Source of the DNA: Clostridium sp.
GTDB taxonomy: Bacteria > Bacillota_I > Bacilli_A > RF39 > UBA660
Assembly: GCA_023665725.1 (NCBI GenBank)
Contig: JAMPDH010000014.1
Location: 1 to 34,193 of the forward strand
Direction of reading: 5' to 3'
DNA: 34,193 nt
Shown here: positions 7,526-15,375 of the stretch, piece after piece
Layout: every line of letters begins with the position of its first letter
How positions within the stretch are numbered: position 1 is the first letter of the stretch
Notes under the pieces: generated by a model
The model's input: only the letters and a program-made list of their open reading frames with translations
Databases searched by the model: none
Told to the model about the DNA's origin: nothing
Translations under genes and position numbers: made by a program

Positions 7526-7903
7526 TGGTGGAGCTGAGGAGATTTGAACTCCTGTCCAAATATACAAAACTATAGACACCTACAAGCTTAGTTAGTTAAT
7601 ATTTGTCCTAATGATATCAATAACTAACAAAAAGTATCAAAAGCAAGCTTATTAAAATTCATTGTTACTTATAAGCATCATAACAATATATCCCATTAAA
7701 TCGAACCTTCTATAACTCTCATGGGAGAAAAGTTAAAGAAAGTCGTATTCCTTATATAAGTTTAGGCAAAGGCAACAACGTTTCTATTAAACATTGAAGC
7801 AACACGGTTTTTTAAATTTTTAGCATTTATTTTGCTTTGCATTTAACGTATGCCTACGACTTGCAGCCTATATCCTGTATATCTGTCGAAACCAGGCAGC
7901 CCC
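7526..7903 (-). ncRNA. ssrA: Transfer-messenger RNA (tmRNA, SsrA)
   Basis: Rescues ribosomes stalled on broken mRNA, with SmpB, by adding a degradation tag. The 5' end GGGGCTGCCTGGTTTCGAC is the tmRNA hallmark. It pairs over 7 bp (one G-U) with the 3' end CAGCTCC, followed by discriminator A and an encoded CCA. The T arm with GTTCAAATC is clear at 7535-7560. The tag reading frame (7762-7824) resumes at GCT and encodes AKNLKNRVASMFNRNVVAFA then TAA: 20 residues, ending in AFA instead of the usual LAA. Length is 378 nt, normal for the one-piece form. It directly follows rnr and smpB on the same strand, the common Firmicutes order. Confidence 0.96.
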
Positions 7904-7929
7904 ATATAAATGTTAAAAACATTTATATG
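7903..7929 (-). repeat. Perfect 12-bp inverted repeat at the tmRNA 5' end
   Basis: CATATAAATGTT (7903-7914) and AACATTTATATG (7918-7929) form a hairpin with a 3-base loop. The stem includes the first base of mature tmRNA. No T run follows, so it is not a terminator. A second, near-identical copy of one arm lies at 7935-7944 and could pair instead. It may be a processing signal in the smpB-ssrA transcript; that role is inference. Confidence 0.6.
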
Positions 7930-7954
7930 ATTTTAACATTTATGAATATATATG

Positions 7955-8392
7955 TCAATAATTTTTTAATTGCTTTCTAGTCTCTCTATCTATATCTCTT
8001 TGCTTTATAGTTTCTCTTTTATCATATGTCTTTTTACCTTTAGCAAGACCTAAAAGAATCTTAGCTTTATTTTTTTTAAAATATAATTTTAATGGTACCA
8101 AAGTATTTCCATCGAGAACAACCTTATTATTTAATTTTAATATTTCTTTTTTATGTAATAATAGTTTTCTTGTCCTTTTTTCATCATGATTAAATATATT
8201 TCCTTGTTCATATTCACTTATATGCATTCCAAGCAAAAATACCTCATTATTTTTTATAATTGCATAACTATCTTTTAAATTCGCATTTCCATTTCTTATT
8301 GATTTAATTTCAGTACCAGTTAATACAATACCACATTCTATTGTATCTATTATTTCATAATCAAAATGTGCTTTTCTATTATTTATTTCCAT
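7955..8392 (-). CDS. smpB: SsrA-binding protein SmpB
   Basis: Binds the tRNA-like part of tmRNA and brings it to stalled ribosomes. The 145-residue product shows the OB-fold pattern of the family: NRKAHFDYEI, then GIVLTGTEIKSIRNGNANLKDSY, LLGMHISEYEQG, and the basic C-terminal tail GLAKGKKTYDKRETIKQRDIDRE that inserts in the mRNA channel. The ATG at 8392 is preferred over the TTG at 8410 because AGAGG lies 6 bases before it and the protein then begins at the family's usual place. It overlaps the end of rnr by 14 bases, so the two are co-translated. The tmRNA gene begins about 50 bases downstream. Confidence 0.97.
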   Translation of the reverse strand: MEINNRKAHFDYEIIDTIECGIVLTGTEIKSIRNGNANLKDSYAIIKNNEVFLLGMHISEYEQGNIFNHDEKRTRKLLLHKKEILKLNNKVVLDGNTLVPLKLYFKKNKAKILLGLAKGKKTYDKRETIKQRDIDRETRKQLKNY

Positions 8393-10496
8393 TTTCTTCC
8401 TCTTTAACAATTATAAAATCTATAGTTCTTGCTTCCTTTGATGCAGAAGTAACTTTAATCCTTACCTTGTCCCCTAATCTATAACCTCTTTTATCATTCT
8501 CACTTTTAATAGAAAATGTCTCTTCATCATACACATAATTTCCACCCTTTAAATCATCTATTTTAACAAGACCTTCAACTAAGTTAGGAAGTTCAACAAA
8601 CATTCCAAAGCTTGTTACACTACTTACCATTCCATCATATTCTTCACCTATATGATTCATCATAAATTCTGCTTTTTTCATGTCATCAACTTCACGTTCA
8701 CATGCTGCTGCATCTCTTTCTTTTTCTGAAGAATGAATAGTTAAATCAACTAGCTTATTATCGTAATATTCTACTACTTCTTTATTTATTTGATTTTTAA
8801 ATAAATACTTTCTAAGTAATCTATGAACAGTTAAATCAGGGTATCTTCTTATAGGAGAAGTAAAATGAGTATAACACTTACTTCCAAGCCCAAAATGGCC
8901 AATATTTGTTTTATCATAAATAGCTTTTTGCATACTTCTAAGTGTCATTGATGATAGAATTTGATATTCATCTTTATCTTTTAGTTGTTCTAGTAATGCT
9001 TTTATAGTTGTAGGACGAACATCCTTGATTTCTCCTGTTACTTTATACCCAAGTATACTTATAAATTTTAAAAAGTTATTTATTTTTTCTTTACTAGGTT
9101 CACCGTGAACACGATATACAAAAGGAAGTTCCATATAATATATATGCGTTGCTACTGTTTCATTTGCAGCTATCATGAAGTCTTCTATTAATTTTTCTCC
9201 ATCTTTTCTTTCTCTTTTAATAACATCTATTGCTTTACCCTCATCATCTACTATTATTTTAGCTTCATCTATTTCAAAATCAATATAACCTCTATCTTCT
9301 TTCATTTTTCTTAAAATTTTAGCTAAAGCATTCATCTTAATAAGTGTATCAGCATAATCTTCATAGCCCTCTGGCACTATATTTTCAGTTAGTATTTTAT
9401 TTACATTATCATATGTCATTTTCTTTCTAGATCTTATGACACTTTCAAATATATCATATGAAATAACTTTTCCCTTTGAATCAATTTCCATAACACATGA
9501 TATAGCAAATCTATCTTCACTTTCATTTAGTGAACATATTCCATTGGAAAGCTTATGTGGTAACATTGGTATTACTCTATCTGCTAAATATACACTTGTT
9601 CCTCTATCATATGCTTCAAGATCTATTTCTTTATTTTCTTTTACATAATAACTAACATCTGCTATATGAACACCTAATTTATAATTTCCATTTTCTAAAA
9701 TATCAAGAGATATTGCATCATCTATATCCTTTGTATCCGCACCATCTATTGTAAATATCATTTCGTTTCTTAAATCTTTTCTGTTTCCTATATCTTCACT
9801 TTCTATAGAATTTGGCAAATCCATAGCCTCTTTCATTACTTTTTCACTAAAAGTATCATTAATTCCATACTCTGCCACTATAGATAATATATCTACACCT
9901 GGATCATTTTTATGCCCTAGTATTTTAACAATTTCTCCTTTATATTCATAATCCCTAATTTTGCTAGTAACATGAACCAATACTTTATGTCCATTCATTG
10001 CGCCTTTAGTTTTATCTTTATCTATTTCTATTTTTAATTTTACTTTTTCATCATCTAAATCTACATAACCCTTACCTTGTTTATAGTAAAATTCTCCTAC
10101 CATATTTTTTAAAGTTCTTTCTACTATCTTTAGAATTCTTCCTTCAAATCCTTTACCAGTTGAAGAAGTTATTTCTACTATTACTTTATCATTATGTATA
10201 GCGCCATTTAAATTAGTAGGGGCAACAAAAACATCTTCATCTCCTTCTATATCAACAAAACCAAATCCTTTTTTATTTATTATAACCTTTCCAACCTTTA
10301 TATTACTATTTTCAAATAACATATATTTATCTTTTTTAGTTCTATATATTTTAAATTCATCTTCTAATTTATTTAAAGTTTTTAATAATCCTTTTAAATC
10401 TTCTACTGTTGAAAGGCCTAAATTATCATTTAATTCATAAACTGATAGTGCTTTATTATTCTGTTTTAACATTTCCAATATCTTTTGTTCCATCAC
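8379..10496 (-). CDS. rnr: Ribonuclease R (3'-5' exoribonuclease)
   Basis: Processive 3'-5' exonuclease that degrades structured RNA, including non-stop mRNA released by trans-translation. The 705-residue protein has an N-terminal winged-helix domain (1-60), cold-shock/OB domains (about 65-200), the RNB catalytic domain (about 235-570) with the metal-binding stretch TIDGADTKDIDDA giving D251, D257, D259 and D260, and an S1 domain (about 615-695). The start is either GTG at 10496 or ATG at 10493; AGAGGTG lies 5 and 8 bases upstream respectively, and the products differ by one residue. The lysine-rich tail of proteobacterial RNase R is short here. It overlaps smpB by 14 bases and heads the rnr-smpB-ssrA unit. 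Confidence 0.97.
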   Translation of the reverse strand: MMEQKILEMLKQNNKALSVYELNDNLGLSTVEDLKGLLKTLNKLEDEFKIYRTKKDKYMLFENSNIKVGKVIINKKGFGFVDIEGDEDVFVAPTNLNGAIHNDKVIVEITSSTGKGFEGRILKIVERTLKNMVGEFYYKQGKGYVDLDDEKVKLKIEIDKDKTKGAMNGHKVLVHVTSKIRDYEYKGEIVKILGHKNDPGVDILSIVAEYGINDTFSEKVMKEAMDLPNSIESEDIGNRKDLRNEMIFTIDGADTKDIDDAISLDILENGNYKLGVHIADVSYYVKENKEIDLEAYDRGTSVYLADRVIPMLPHKLSNGICSLNESEDRFAISCVMEIDSKGKVISYDIFESVIRSRKKMTYDNVNKILTENIVPEGYEDYADTLIKMNALAKILRKMKEDRGYIDFEIDEAKIIVDDEGKAIDVIKRERKDGEKLIEDFMIAANETVATHIYYMELPFVYRVHGEPSKEKINNFLKFISILGYKVTGEIKDVRPTTIKALLEQLKDKDEYQILSSMTLRSMQKAIYDKTNIGHFGLGSKCYTHFTSPIRRYPDLTVHRLLRKYLFKNQINKEVVEYYDNKLVDLTIHSSEKERDAAACEREVDDMKKAEFMMNHIGEEYDGMVSSVTSFGMFVELPNLVEGLVKIDDLKGGNYVYDEETFSIKSENDKRGYRLGDKVRIKVTSASKEARTIDFIIVKEEENGNK

Positions 10497-10669
10497 TATT
10501 TCACCTCTATCATAATTATAATTTAAATGGTTTTAAAAATATAGTAATTTTATAATTTTTTTACAGATATTTACGAAAGATATTCATATATATATTTAAC
10601 CATTATGGTATTTTTATTACAGATAGTCATAATATAATTGAATTCTTAAACTTTTTAATATTATTCTAA

Positions 10670-10709
10670 ATAAAAAAGTTATTAACTAAATTATATATAG
10701 TTAATAACT
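10670..10709 (-). terminator. Terminator after the DUF2238-like gene
   Basis: A 12-bp stem (10677-10688 with 10698-10709) of A and T with one G-C pair per arm region, followed on the minus strand by six T. It starts within 10 bases of the stop codon and ends the rmuC-membrane protein transcript. From here to the rnr start I see no gene. Confidence 0.75.
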
Positions 10710-10716
10710 ATATTTA

Positions 10717-11280
10717 TTATAAATTATCTATTTTAGGTCTTTTAAACAAATACCCAACTGAGAATAATATACTACCTATTAATGCACATATTATATCTTT
10801 CATAGTATCGGCAACCCCTGTTTCTATAACACGTTGTGCATCTCCACCTAACAAATTATCTGATGTAAATTCAAATATTTCCCATGTAGCTGCTATGGAT
10901 AAGGTAAATATTATTATAAAAAACACATTCCACAATTCTTTGTCATCATACTTTTTAAATCTATTTAAAATTACAAGTCCTAAAAAAGCAGTTAAAATAC
11001 CTGAAATAAAATGAGTAAATGAATCATACCAATATATAATACCATATACCTTTAAAACACTGCCAATCTCACCTGCAAAAAATATAAATATTAAAAGTAT
11101 AAATTCTAATAAATCTGATATCCTTACCCACTTCCTAAGAAATTTAGGCAATATTACTATTATTGAAAGTGCAATACAAACTAAAATATTAACTTCGTAT
11201 TCAGTAGTAATTTTTAATACTAATGATATTATATTAATTAGCCATGCTAATAATATTATTATATTATTTATTATCTTCAT
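10717..11280 (-). CDS. Integral membrane protein, DUF2238/YjdF-like
   Basis: A 187-residue protein with five or six membrane segments (roughly 5-25, 30-47, 57-76, 87-106, 116-134, 160-178). The loop motifs YWYDSFTHFISG, WEIFEFTSDNLLGG and VADTMKDIICALIG match the pattern of the DUF2238 (YjdF) family, in which a His, a Trp-Glu pair and an Asp-Thr-x-x-Asp motif are conserved. The function of the family is unknown; some members are regulated by small-molecule riboswitches, but none is visible here. The gene overlaps the end of rmuC by 17 bases, so it is translated from the same message. The following terminator closes the unit. Confidence 0.75.
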   Translation of the reverse strand: MKIINNIIILLAWLINIISLVLKITTEYEVNILVCIALSIIVILPKFLRKWVRISDLLEFILLIFIFFAGEIGSVLKVYGIIYWYDSFTHFISGILTAFLGLVILNRFKKYDDKELWNVFFIIIFTLSIAATWEIFEFTSDNLLGGDAQRVIETGVADTMKDIICALIGSILFSVGYLFKRPKIDNL

Positions 11281-12337
11281 AATCTATCTTTTCCATTTCT
11301 ACTTGATTTATAGAATTAAATCTTTTAGTTATTTTATCAGTTGTAATATGTATATCTTTAACATCTTTTGATACGGTTTCTATACTTCTATATAATTTAT
11401 CCCATCTATCTTTATATCTTATAAATTCTTCATCTAATAATCTTAATTCATCATGTATTACCTTAGCATATTTATCTCTCTCTAAATTTTTAATTATTAC
11501 CTGAATGGTTGTTAATGTACTTATAAGTGTTGTTGGAGAAGTTATCCATACTCTTTTTTTATAAGCATAATCTATTATATCTTGGTGATATGCATTTACC
11601 TCTGCAAATATTGCTTCAGCCGGTAAAAAAAGTATTGCTTGGTCTGATGTCTCTCCTGGGATAATATATTTAGTACTTATAGCATCTATATGTTTTTTCA
11701 TATCTTGTTTAAATTGCTTTTCATATGTAGCCCTTAAATCTTTAGAATTATCTTTACTAACCATGTTTTGGTAATTTTCTAATGGAAATTTTGAATCAAT
11801 TGCTATAGTCCCTAAAGGAGATGGCGCGAATAATACACTATCTGCAACTGTTCCATTTGAAAATGTGTATTGTAATTTATATATTGTATTATTATTTTCT
11901 CCAAATACATTTTCAAGTATATGTTTTAAATTTACTTCTCCAAATATTCCTCTTGTTTTTTTATCTGTTAGAACTTCTTGTAAAGATATTATATCTTGAC
12001 CTAATGTATCAATTTTTTTCTGAGCTTCATCTATTTTAGATAAACGTTCTAAAACATTTGTAAAAGTTTTATTTGTTTTCTCAAAATTTTGATCAATTCT
12101 CTCATTTACTTTATCATTTATCATTCTAAGTCTAGTTTCTAATTTATCATTTTGTTCATTAAAATTTCTATTTAATTTTTCACTTATTTCTCCTTGAAAT
12201 GATCCCATTTCTTTCACCATATTTGTTTCTAATTTACCAAGTCTTTCTGTTATATTAGACTCATTTGTATTTTTCATTATATTCATTATTATAAGTACAA
12301 TTATTATTACATTTAATATTACAATAACAACTTCCAC
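11264..12337 (-). CDS. rmuC: DNA recombination protein RmuC
   Basis: RmuC proteins limit inversions at short inverted repeats and carry a PD-(D/E)xK nuclease-like core; the exact activity is not settled. The 357-residue protein has an N-terminal membrane helix (about 2-20), a long coiled coil (about 25-115), then the conserved core: KTRGIFGEVNLKHILENVF, SPLGTIAIDSKFPLENY (the predicted catalytic D and K in DSKFP) and AILFLPAEAIFAEV. The GTG at 12337 is chosen because AGGTG lies 6 bases upstream; the GTG at 12346 is itself part of that binding site. The DUF2238-like gene overlaps its 3' end. Confidence 0.93.
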   Translation of the reverse strand: MEVVIVILNVIIIVLIIMNIMKNTNESNITERLGKLETNMVKEMGSFQGEISEKLNRNFNEQNDKLETRLRMINDKVNERIDQNFEKTNKTFTNVLERLSKIDEAQKKIDTLGQDIISLQEVLTDKKTRGIFGEVNLKHILENVFGENNNTIYKLQYTFSNGTVADSVLFAPSPLGTIAIDSKFPLENYQNMVSKDNSKDLRATYEKQFKQDMKKHIDAISTKYIIPGETSDQAILFLPAEAIFAEVNAYHQDIIDYAYKKRVWITSPTTLISTLTTIQVIIKNLERDKYAKVIHDELRLLDEEFIRYKDRWDKLYRSIETVSKDVKDIHITTDKITKRFNSINQVEMEKIDYEDNK

Positions 12338-12390
12338 ATTTATCACCTAATATAATTTTATCATTCATGTTAAACTTCTTCAATCATTTT

Positions 12391-12681
12391 TTATTTATTT
12401 AATAGCCATGCCTCATATCCACCATCTAAACTTAATATTCTATACCCAAGTTTTGATAAGATTTTTCCAACTTTTAAACTACTAACACCTCTTGTACAAT
12501 ATATACAATACAGTTTATTCTTATTTAGATACTTTTCTGGAGTTGATATCAATTTTTCCATTGGTATATTTATAGAATCATAAATATGATTATTATTATA
12601 TTTTTCAATACTCCTTATATCTACGATTTCAAAATTACCTCTTTGATTTTCGAAATCTTTTAATGAAATTATTGAAAACAT
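12391..12681 (-). CDS. Single-domain rhodanese-like sulfurtransferase
   Basis: A 96-residue rhodanese domain of the PspE/GlpE size. The family landmarks are present: EIVDIRSIEKYNNNHIYDSINIP (the CH2A region) and the active-site loop CTRGVSSLKVGKILSKLGY with a catalytic cysteine (about residue 62) that would carry the persulfide; the domain ends with LDGGYEAW, the usual C-terminal landmark. No signal peptide, so it is probably cytoplasmic. The acceptor of the sulfur is unknown. Its ribosome binding site, GGGTGATG, lies inside a hairpin that could hide it. It sits about 50 bases before rmuC and 79 bases after the glucosaminidase-like gene. Confidence 0.92.
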   Translation of the reverse strand: MFSIISLKDFENQRGNFEIVDIRSIEKYNNNHIYDSINIPMEKLISTPEKYLNKNKLYCIYCTRGVSSLKVGKILSKLGYRILSLDGGYEAWLLNK

Positions 12682-12683
12682 TA

Positions 12684-12718
12684 AAACATCACCCTACAAT
12701 ACTATATGAGTGATGTTT
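12684..12718 (-). promoter_or_regulatory. Leader hairpin covering the rhodanese ribosome binding site
   Basis: A perfect 9-bp inverted repeat (12684-12692 with 12710-12718) encloses a 17-base loop. On the minus strand its 3' arm is GTGATGTTT, which contains part of the GGGTGATG site of the rhodanese gene, then TAATG. The hairpin could act as a terminator for the upstream gene, or could block ribosome access; the sequence does not decide. Confidence 0.45.
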
Positions 12719-12760
12719 ATTTATATATATTTAATTCATTTATTTATATGACTAATTATA

Positions 12761-13960
12761 TTAAATTTGTTTAGAATTTTTTACATAATCAGCTAACATT
12801 CCACTTTCAATTACTTTTAATTTTAATTCATCTACTACTTGGTACCATCTAGGTCCTTCTTCTGGTATATGTGCACAATAAACTGGATCCATATTATAAG
12901 CAAGTGATTTATTTATATCAAAACCTTCTTCGTTATTCTGTACCCTTTCAAGAACTGAATTCATTATATTTACAAATGTTTTAACAAATGAAATTGCACC
13001 TATTTCAAAAGTCTTAGATTTTATATATTCCATTTTTTTAGTTTTGTTGTTATATTGCATTACTCCACCACAATTATTATAATTTAAATAAACTTTAGAA
13101 GTTCCATATCCTGTTTCTAACCTATGCGCTCCTATCATGGTAGCTAAAACATCTTCATCATAAATCCCATATGCATTAGCAATCTCTAATATAAATCTTT
13201 CTTTTTCTTCTTCAGTTAAATTACTCATAATTGGTTGTTTATCTATTCTTTCATCTAACCAATGATATCTTGATAAACAGTCCATAACACCCACTTCGAA
13301 TGTATCACTTTCATTTATATCGTTAATATTTTGTGACACGTAATTTCTAGCGTCATTATAATCAATAAAATATATATCTGCATATTTTTGTATTATTAAT
13401 TCCTCTTCTGTAATTTTTGGAAGTTCTTCTACTTTTTGGGGTTTAAAAAGTTCATTTGGTTTATCTATATTTTTTTTAGTAGATGATTCTTCTAAATATT
13501 TAAAAATATCTTGATTCAAGATCTGATTATATTGATATTGTGATTCGTTTGTATCTATATTATTCTTATAGTCTGGAATTGAAATTGTAGTTATAATAAG
13601 AGCTGCCGAAGTAAAAGCAGAAGCCATTTTTATTTTTCCTTTTACACTCATGCGTTCTAATTTAAATTCTTTCTTAAGATTTAATATAGTTTTTGCTTTT
13701 CTGTAATCCCTTACAATATCATATAAAGGTTTTAGCTCTTTATTCTTTAATAATTTAATATCTTGTAAAACAATACATCTATCTTCAAAATATACTAGTG
13801 TCTTATTATTTCTAAAACTTAGTTTTTTTATAGAGCCATTAATTATTTCTTGTAAAGGAAAATCATCTACTACATGCTTATATACTCCATCATCTGTATA
13901 ATGCATAAGTAGTAAAATATTTTTATTTCTTGCACTTTTAAAATAATAAATATCTCCCAT
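12761..13960 (-). CDS. Transmembrane protein with extracellular glucosaminidase-like domain
   Basis: The 399-residue protein has a cytoplasmic-looking N-terminal domain (1-110) of unknown family, basic at its end, then one membrane helix (about 112-128) and an external part. The C-terminal domain (about 245-390) resembles the glucosaminidase/lysozyme-like fold of cell-wall hydrolases: ATMIGAHRLETGYGTSKVYLNYNNCGGVM carries the probable catalytic Glu282 and the pattern seen where the substrate cleft is built, followed by the helix FEIGAISFVKTFVNIM. Cleavage of peptidoglycan glycan strands is inferred. A low-complexity linker (130-200) joins helix and domain. The ATG has an AAGGGGTGATAAATA site. 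A terminator separates it from tmk upstream. Confidence 0.72.
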   Translation of the reverse strand: MGDIYYFKSARNKNILLLMHYTDDGVYKHVVDDFPLQEIINGSIKKLSFRNNKTLVYFEDRCIVLQDIKLLKNKELKPLYDIVRDYRKAKTILNLKKEFKLERMSVKGKIKMASAFTSAALIITTISIPDYKNNIDTNESQYQYNQILNQDIFKYLEESSTKKNIDKPNELFKPQKVEELPKITEEELIIQKYADIYFIDYNDARNYVSQNINDINESDTFEVGVMDCLSRYHWLDERIDKQPIMSNLTEEEKERFILEIANAYGIYDEDVLATMIGAHRLETGYGTSKVYLNYNNCGGVMQYNNKTKKMEYIKSKTFEIGAISFVKTFVNIMNSVLERVQNNEEGFDINKSLAYNMDPVYCAHIPEEGPRWYQVVDELKLKVIESGMLADYVKNSKQI

Positions 13961-13981
13961 TATTTATCACCCCTTAAACAA

Positions 13982-14015
13982 TAAAAATTCTCCAGTACAC
14001 ATAAGGGTACTAGAG
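13982..14015 (-). terminator. Terminator of the HD-tmk unit
   Basis: A 9-bp stem (13990-13998 with 14007-14015, one G-U) on the minus strand, loop CCTTATGT, followed by AATTTTTA. It lies about 55 bases past the tmk stop and before the glucosaminidase-like gene. Confidence 0.8.
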
Positions 14016-14068
14016 AACACCCATAGATAACATTATACAGAAATGTTTCAAATTGTCAACAATTATTA

Positions 14069-14752
14069 TTATTTTAATGTCAATATTTTGTTTATTTTAT
14101 CCATTATTTCCCCATTTATACTATCTATACTTCTCATATCATTGTTATCTACACATTCTATTTTTATAAAATCATATATATCACATAATTCAAGATATGC
14201 ATTTTCAGCACTTCTTAAAAACTCTGTATTCATTTCGTTCTGATCTTTTTCTTCTTCTCTTTCATTTAATAATTTACATACTATATCTGTTTCAACATGT
14301 AAAAATATCTTTATATCAGGAACAAGAAGTTTCAAAAAGTCTATTTCTAATTTTTCTATCCAATTATACATTTCTTTTCTTTTTGTAATATCTTTTATTT
14401 TCGCACCTTGAAAAGCCATATTAGAATAAAGATATCTATCTAATATAACTATATATCCATTATTTAATAGGCTCTCTATTTTTTTTATATTGTATAATCT
14501 ATCTGCTGCATAATAAAGAGAACTAACATATGGGTCTACATTAGGGCTTCCCTCTTCAAAATAACCTTTACAATAACTTGGCTTTCCTTGTAATGGCCCT
14601 GCTATTATTTTACCTGTTGGAGTATCATAAGCAGGGAAAGAAAAATACTTTGATTTATAACCTAATTTGGTAATATTTTCCACAATTAATTTAGATTGGG
14701 TTTCCTTTCCAGAACAATCTGTACCTTCTATTAAAACTAATTTCCCCTTCAT
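14069..14752 (-). CDS. tmk: Thymidylate kinase
   Basis: Phosphorylates dTMP to dTDP for DNA synthesis, using ATP. The 227-residue protein has the P-loop as GTDCSGKET (10-18), a TMP-kinase variation on GxDGxGKxT, the DRY motif at 105-107 followed by YSN, and a lid region with REEEKDQ. FSFPAYDTPTG (38-48) matches the FPRYD-type substrate-binding stretch. The slightly long length (family about 205-215) comes from an insertion around residues 55-72. The ATG follows AGAGGAG, which overlaps the TAA stop of the HD-domain gene 6 bases upstream. A terminator lies just downstream. Confidence 0.93.
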   Translation of the reverse strand: MKGKLVLIEGTDCSGKETQSKLIVENITKLGYKSKYFSFPAYDTPTGKIIAGPLQGKPSYCKGYFEEGSPNVDPYVSSLYYAADRLYNIKKIESLLNNGYIVILDRYLYSNMAFQGAKIKDITKRKEMYNWIEKLEIDFLKLLVPDIKIFLHVETDIVCKLLNEREEEKDQNEMNTEFLRSAENAYLELCDIYDFIKIECVDNNDMRSIDSINGEIMDKINKILTLK

Positions 14753-14757
14753 AGAAA

Positions 14758-15339
14758 TTACTCCTCTACTATTTTATTATCTTCAAATTTTATATCTAAA
14801 AACTTCTTAGATGATAAAAAATCGCACATGTGAACAAATTTCTGATATTTATTCTTGGGAATATCAAGAACAACATTACCTTTATAATCTTTATTCCATT
14901 CTCCCATATGAGTTTCTATACATGAACACATAAAGTTAACTTCACCATCTGTAAGAGTTAATTTATCCTTATTATCTTTAATTAACTTAGAAACAATTTT
15001 TGGGTGTTCTACTAATGTGTATTCACTTTTTACAAGTCCTGATTTGCAACCATCATGTAATATAAGAGAAAGTATCATTAAATCCTTTTCATCACTATTA
15101 AAAACATTTCCTATAGTATTGTTATTTAATAACTCATAAGCTATTCTAACAGCTGCTTTAGTATGTCTTACTAAACCACCTTTACCTGTTGAAAATCTTG
15201 GATGATATTTTCCTGTAGATGAAGCGGGTACCTCAAAAAAATAATCAGGTAATAGTTCTATTAATATTTTGCCATTTTCGACATATTTCTTATTTTTAAT
15301 ATAATTTAATTCGCTTAAAAATTCACTTGACTTACTCAA
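14758..15339 (-). CDS. HD-domain phosphohydrolase-like protein
   Basis: A 193-residue cytoplasmic protein with the HD metal-binding layout: GGLVRHT (H59), LILHDGCKSG (H95-D96), VEHPKIV (H112), ETHMGEW (H144) and VHMCDFLSS (H170, D173). This matches HD proteins that hydrolyse phosphate bonds in nucleotides; the substrate cannot be read from the sequence. The start is TTG at 15339 with AGGTGG 6 bases upstream. It is immediately upstream of tmk with the stop inside the tmk ribosome binding site, so the two are co-translated, which hints at a nucleotide substrate but does not prove it. Confidence 0.83.
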   Translation of the reverse strand: MSKSSEFLSELNYIKNKKYVENGKILIELLPDYFFEVPASSTGKYHPRFSTGKGGLVRHTKAAVRIAYELLNNNTIGNVFNSDEKDLMILSLILHDGCKSGLVKSEYTLVEHPKIVSKLIKDNKDKLTLTDGEVNFMCSCIETHMGEWNKDYKGNVVLDIPKNKYQKFVHMCDFLSSKKFLDIKFEDNKIVEE

Positions 15340-15375
15340 TTTAAACCACCTAATATAATTTTAGCATATAAATTT

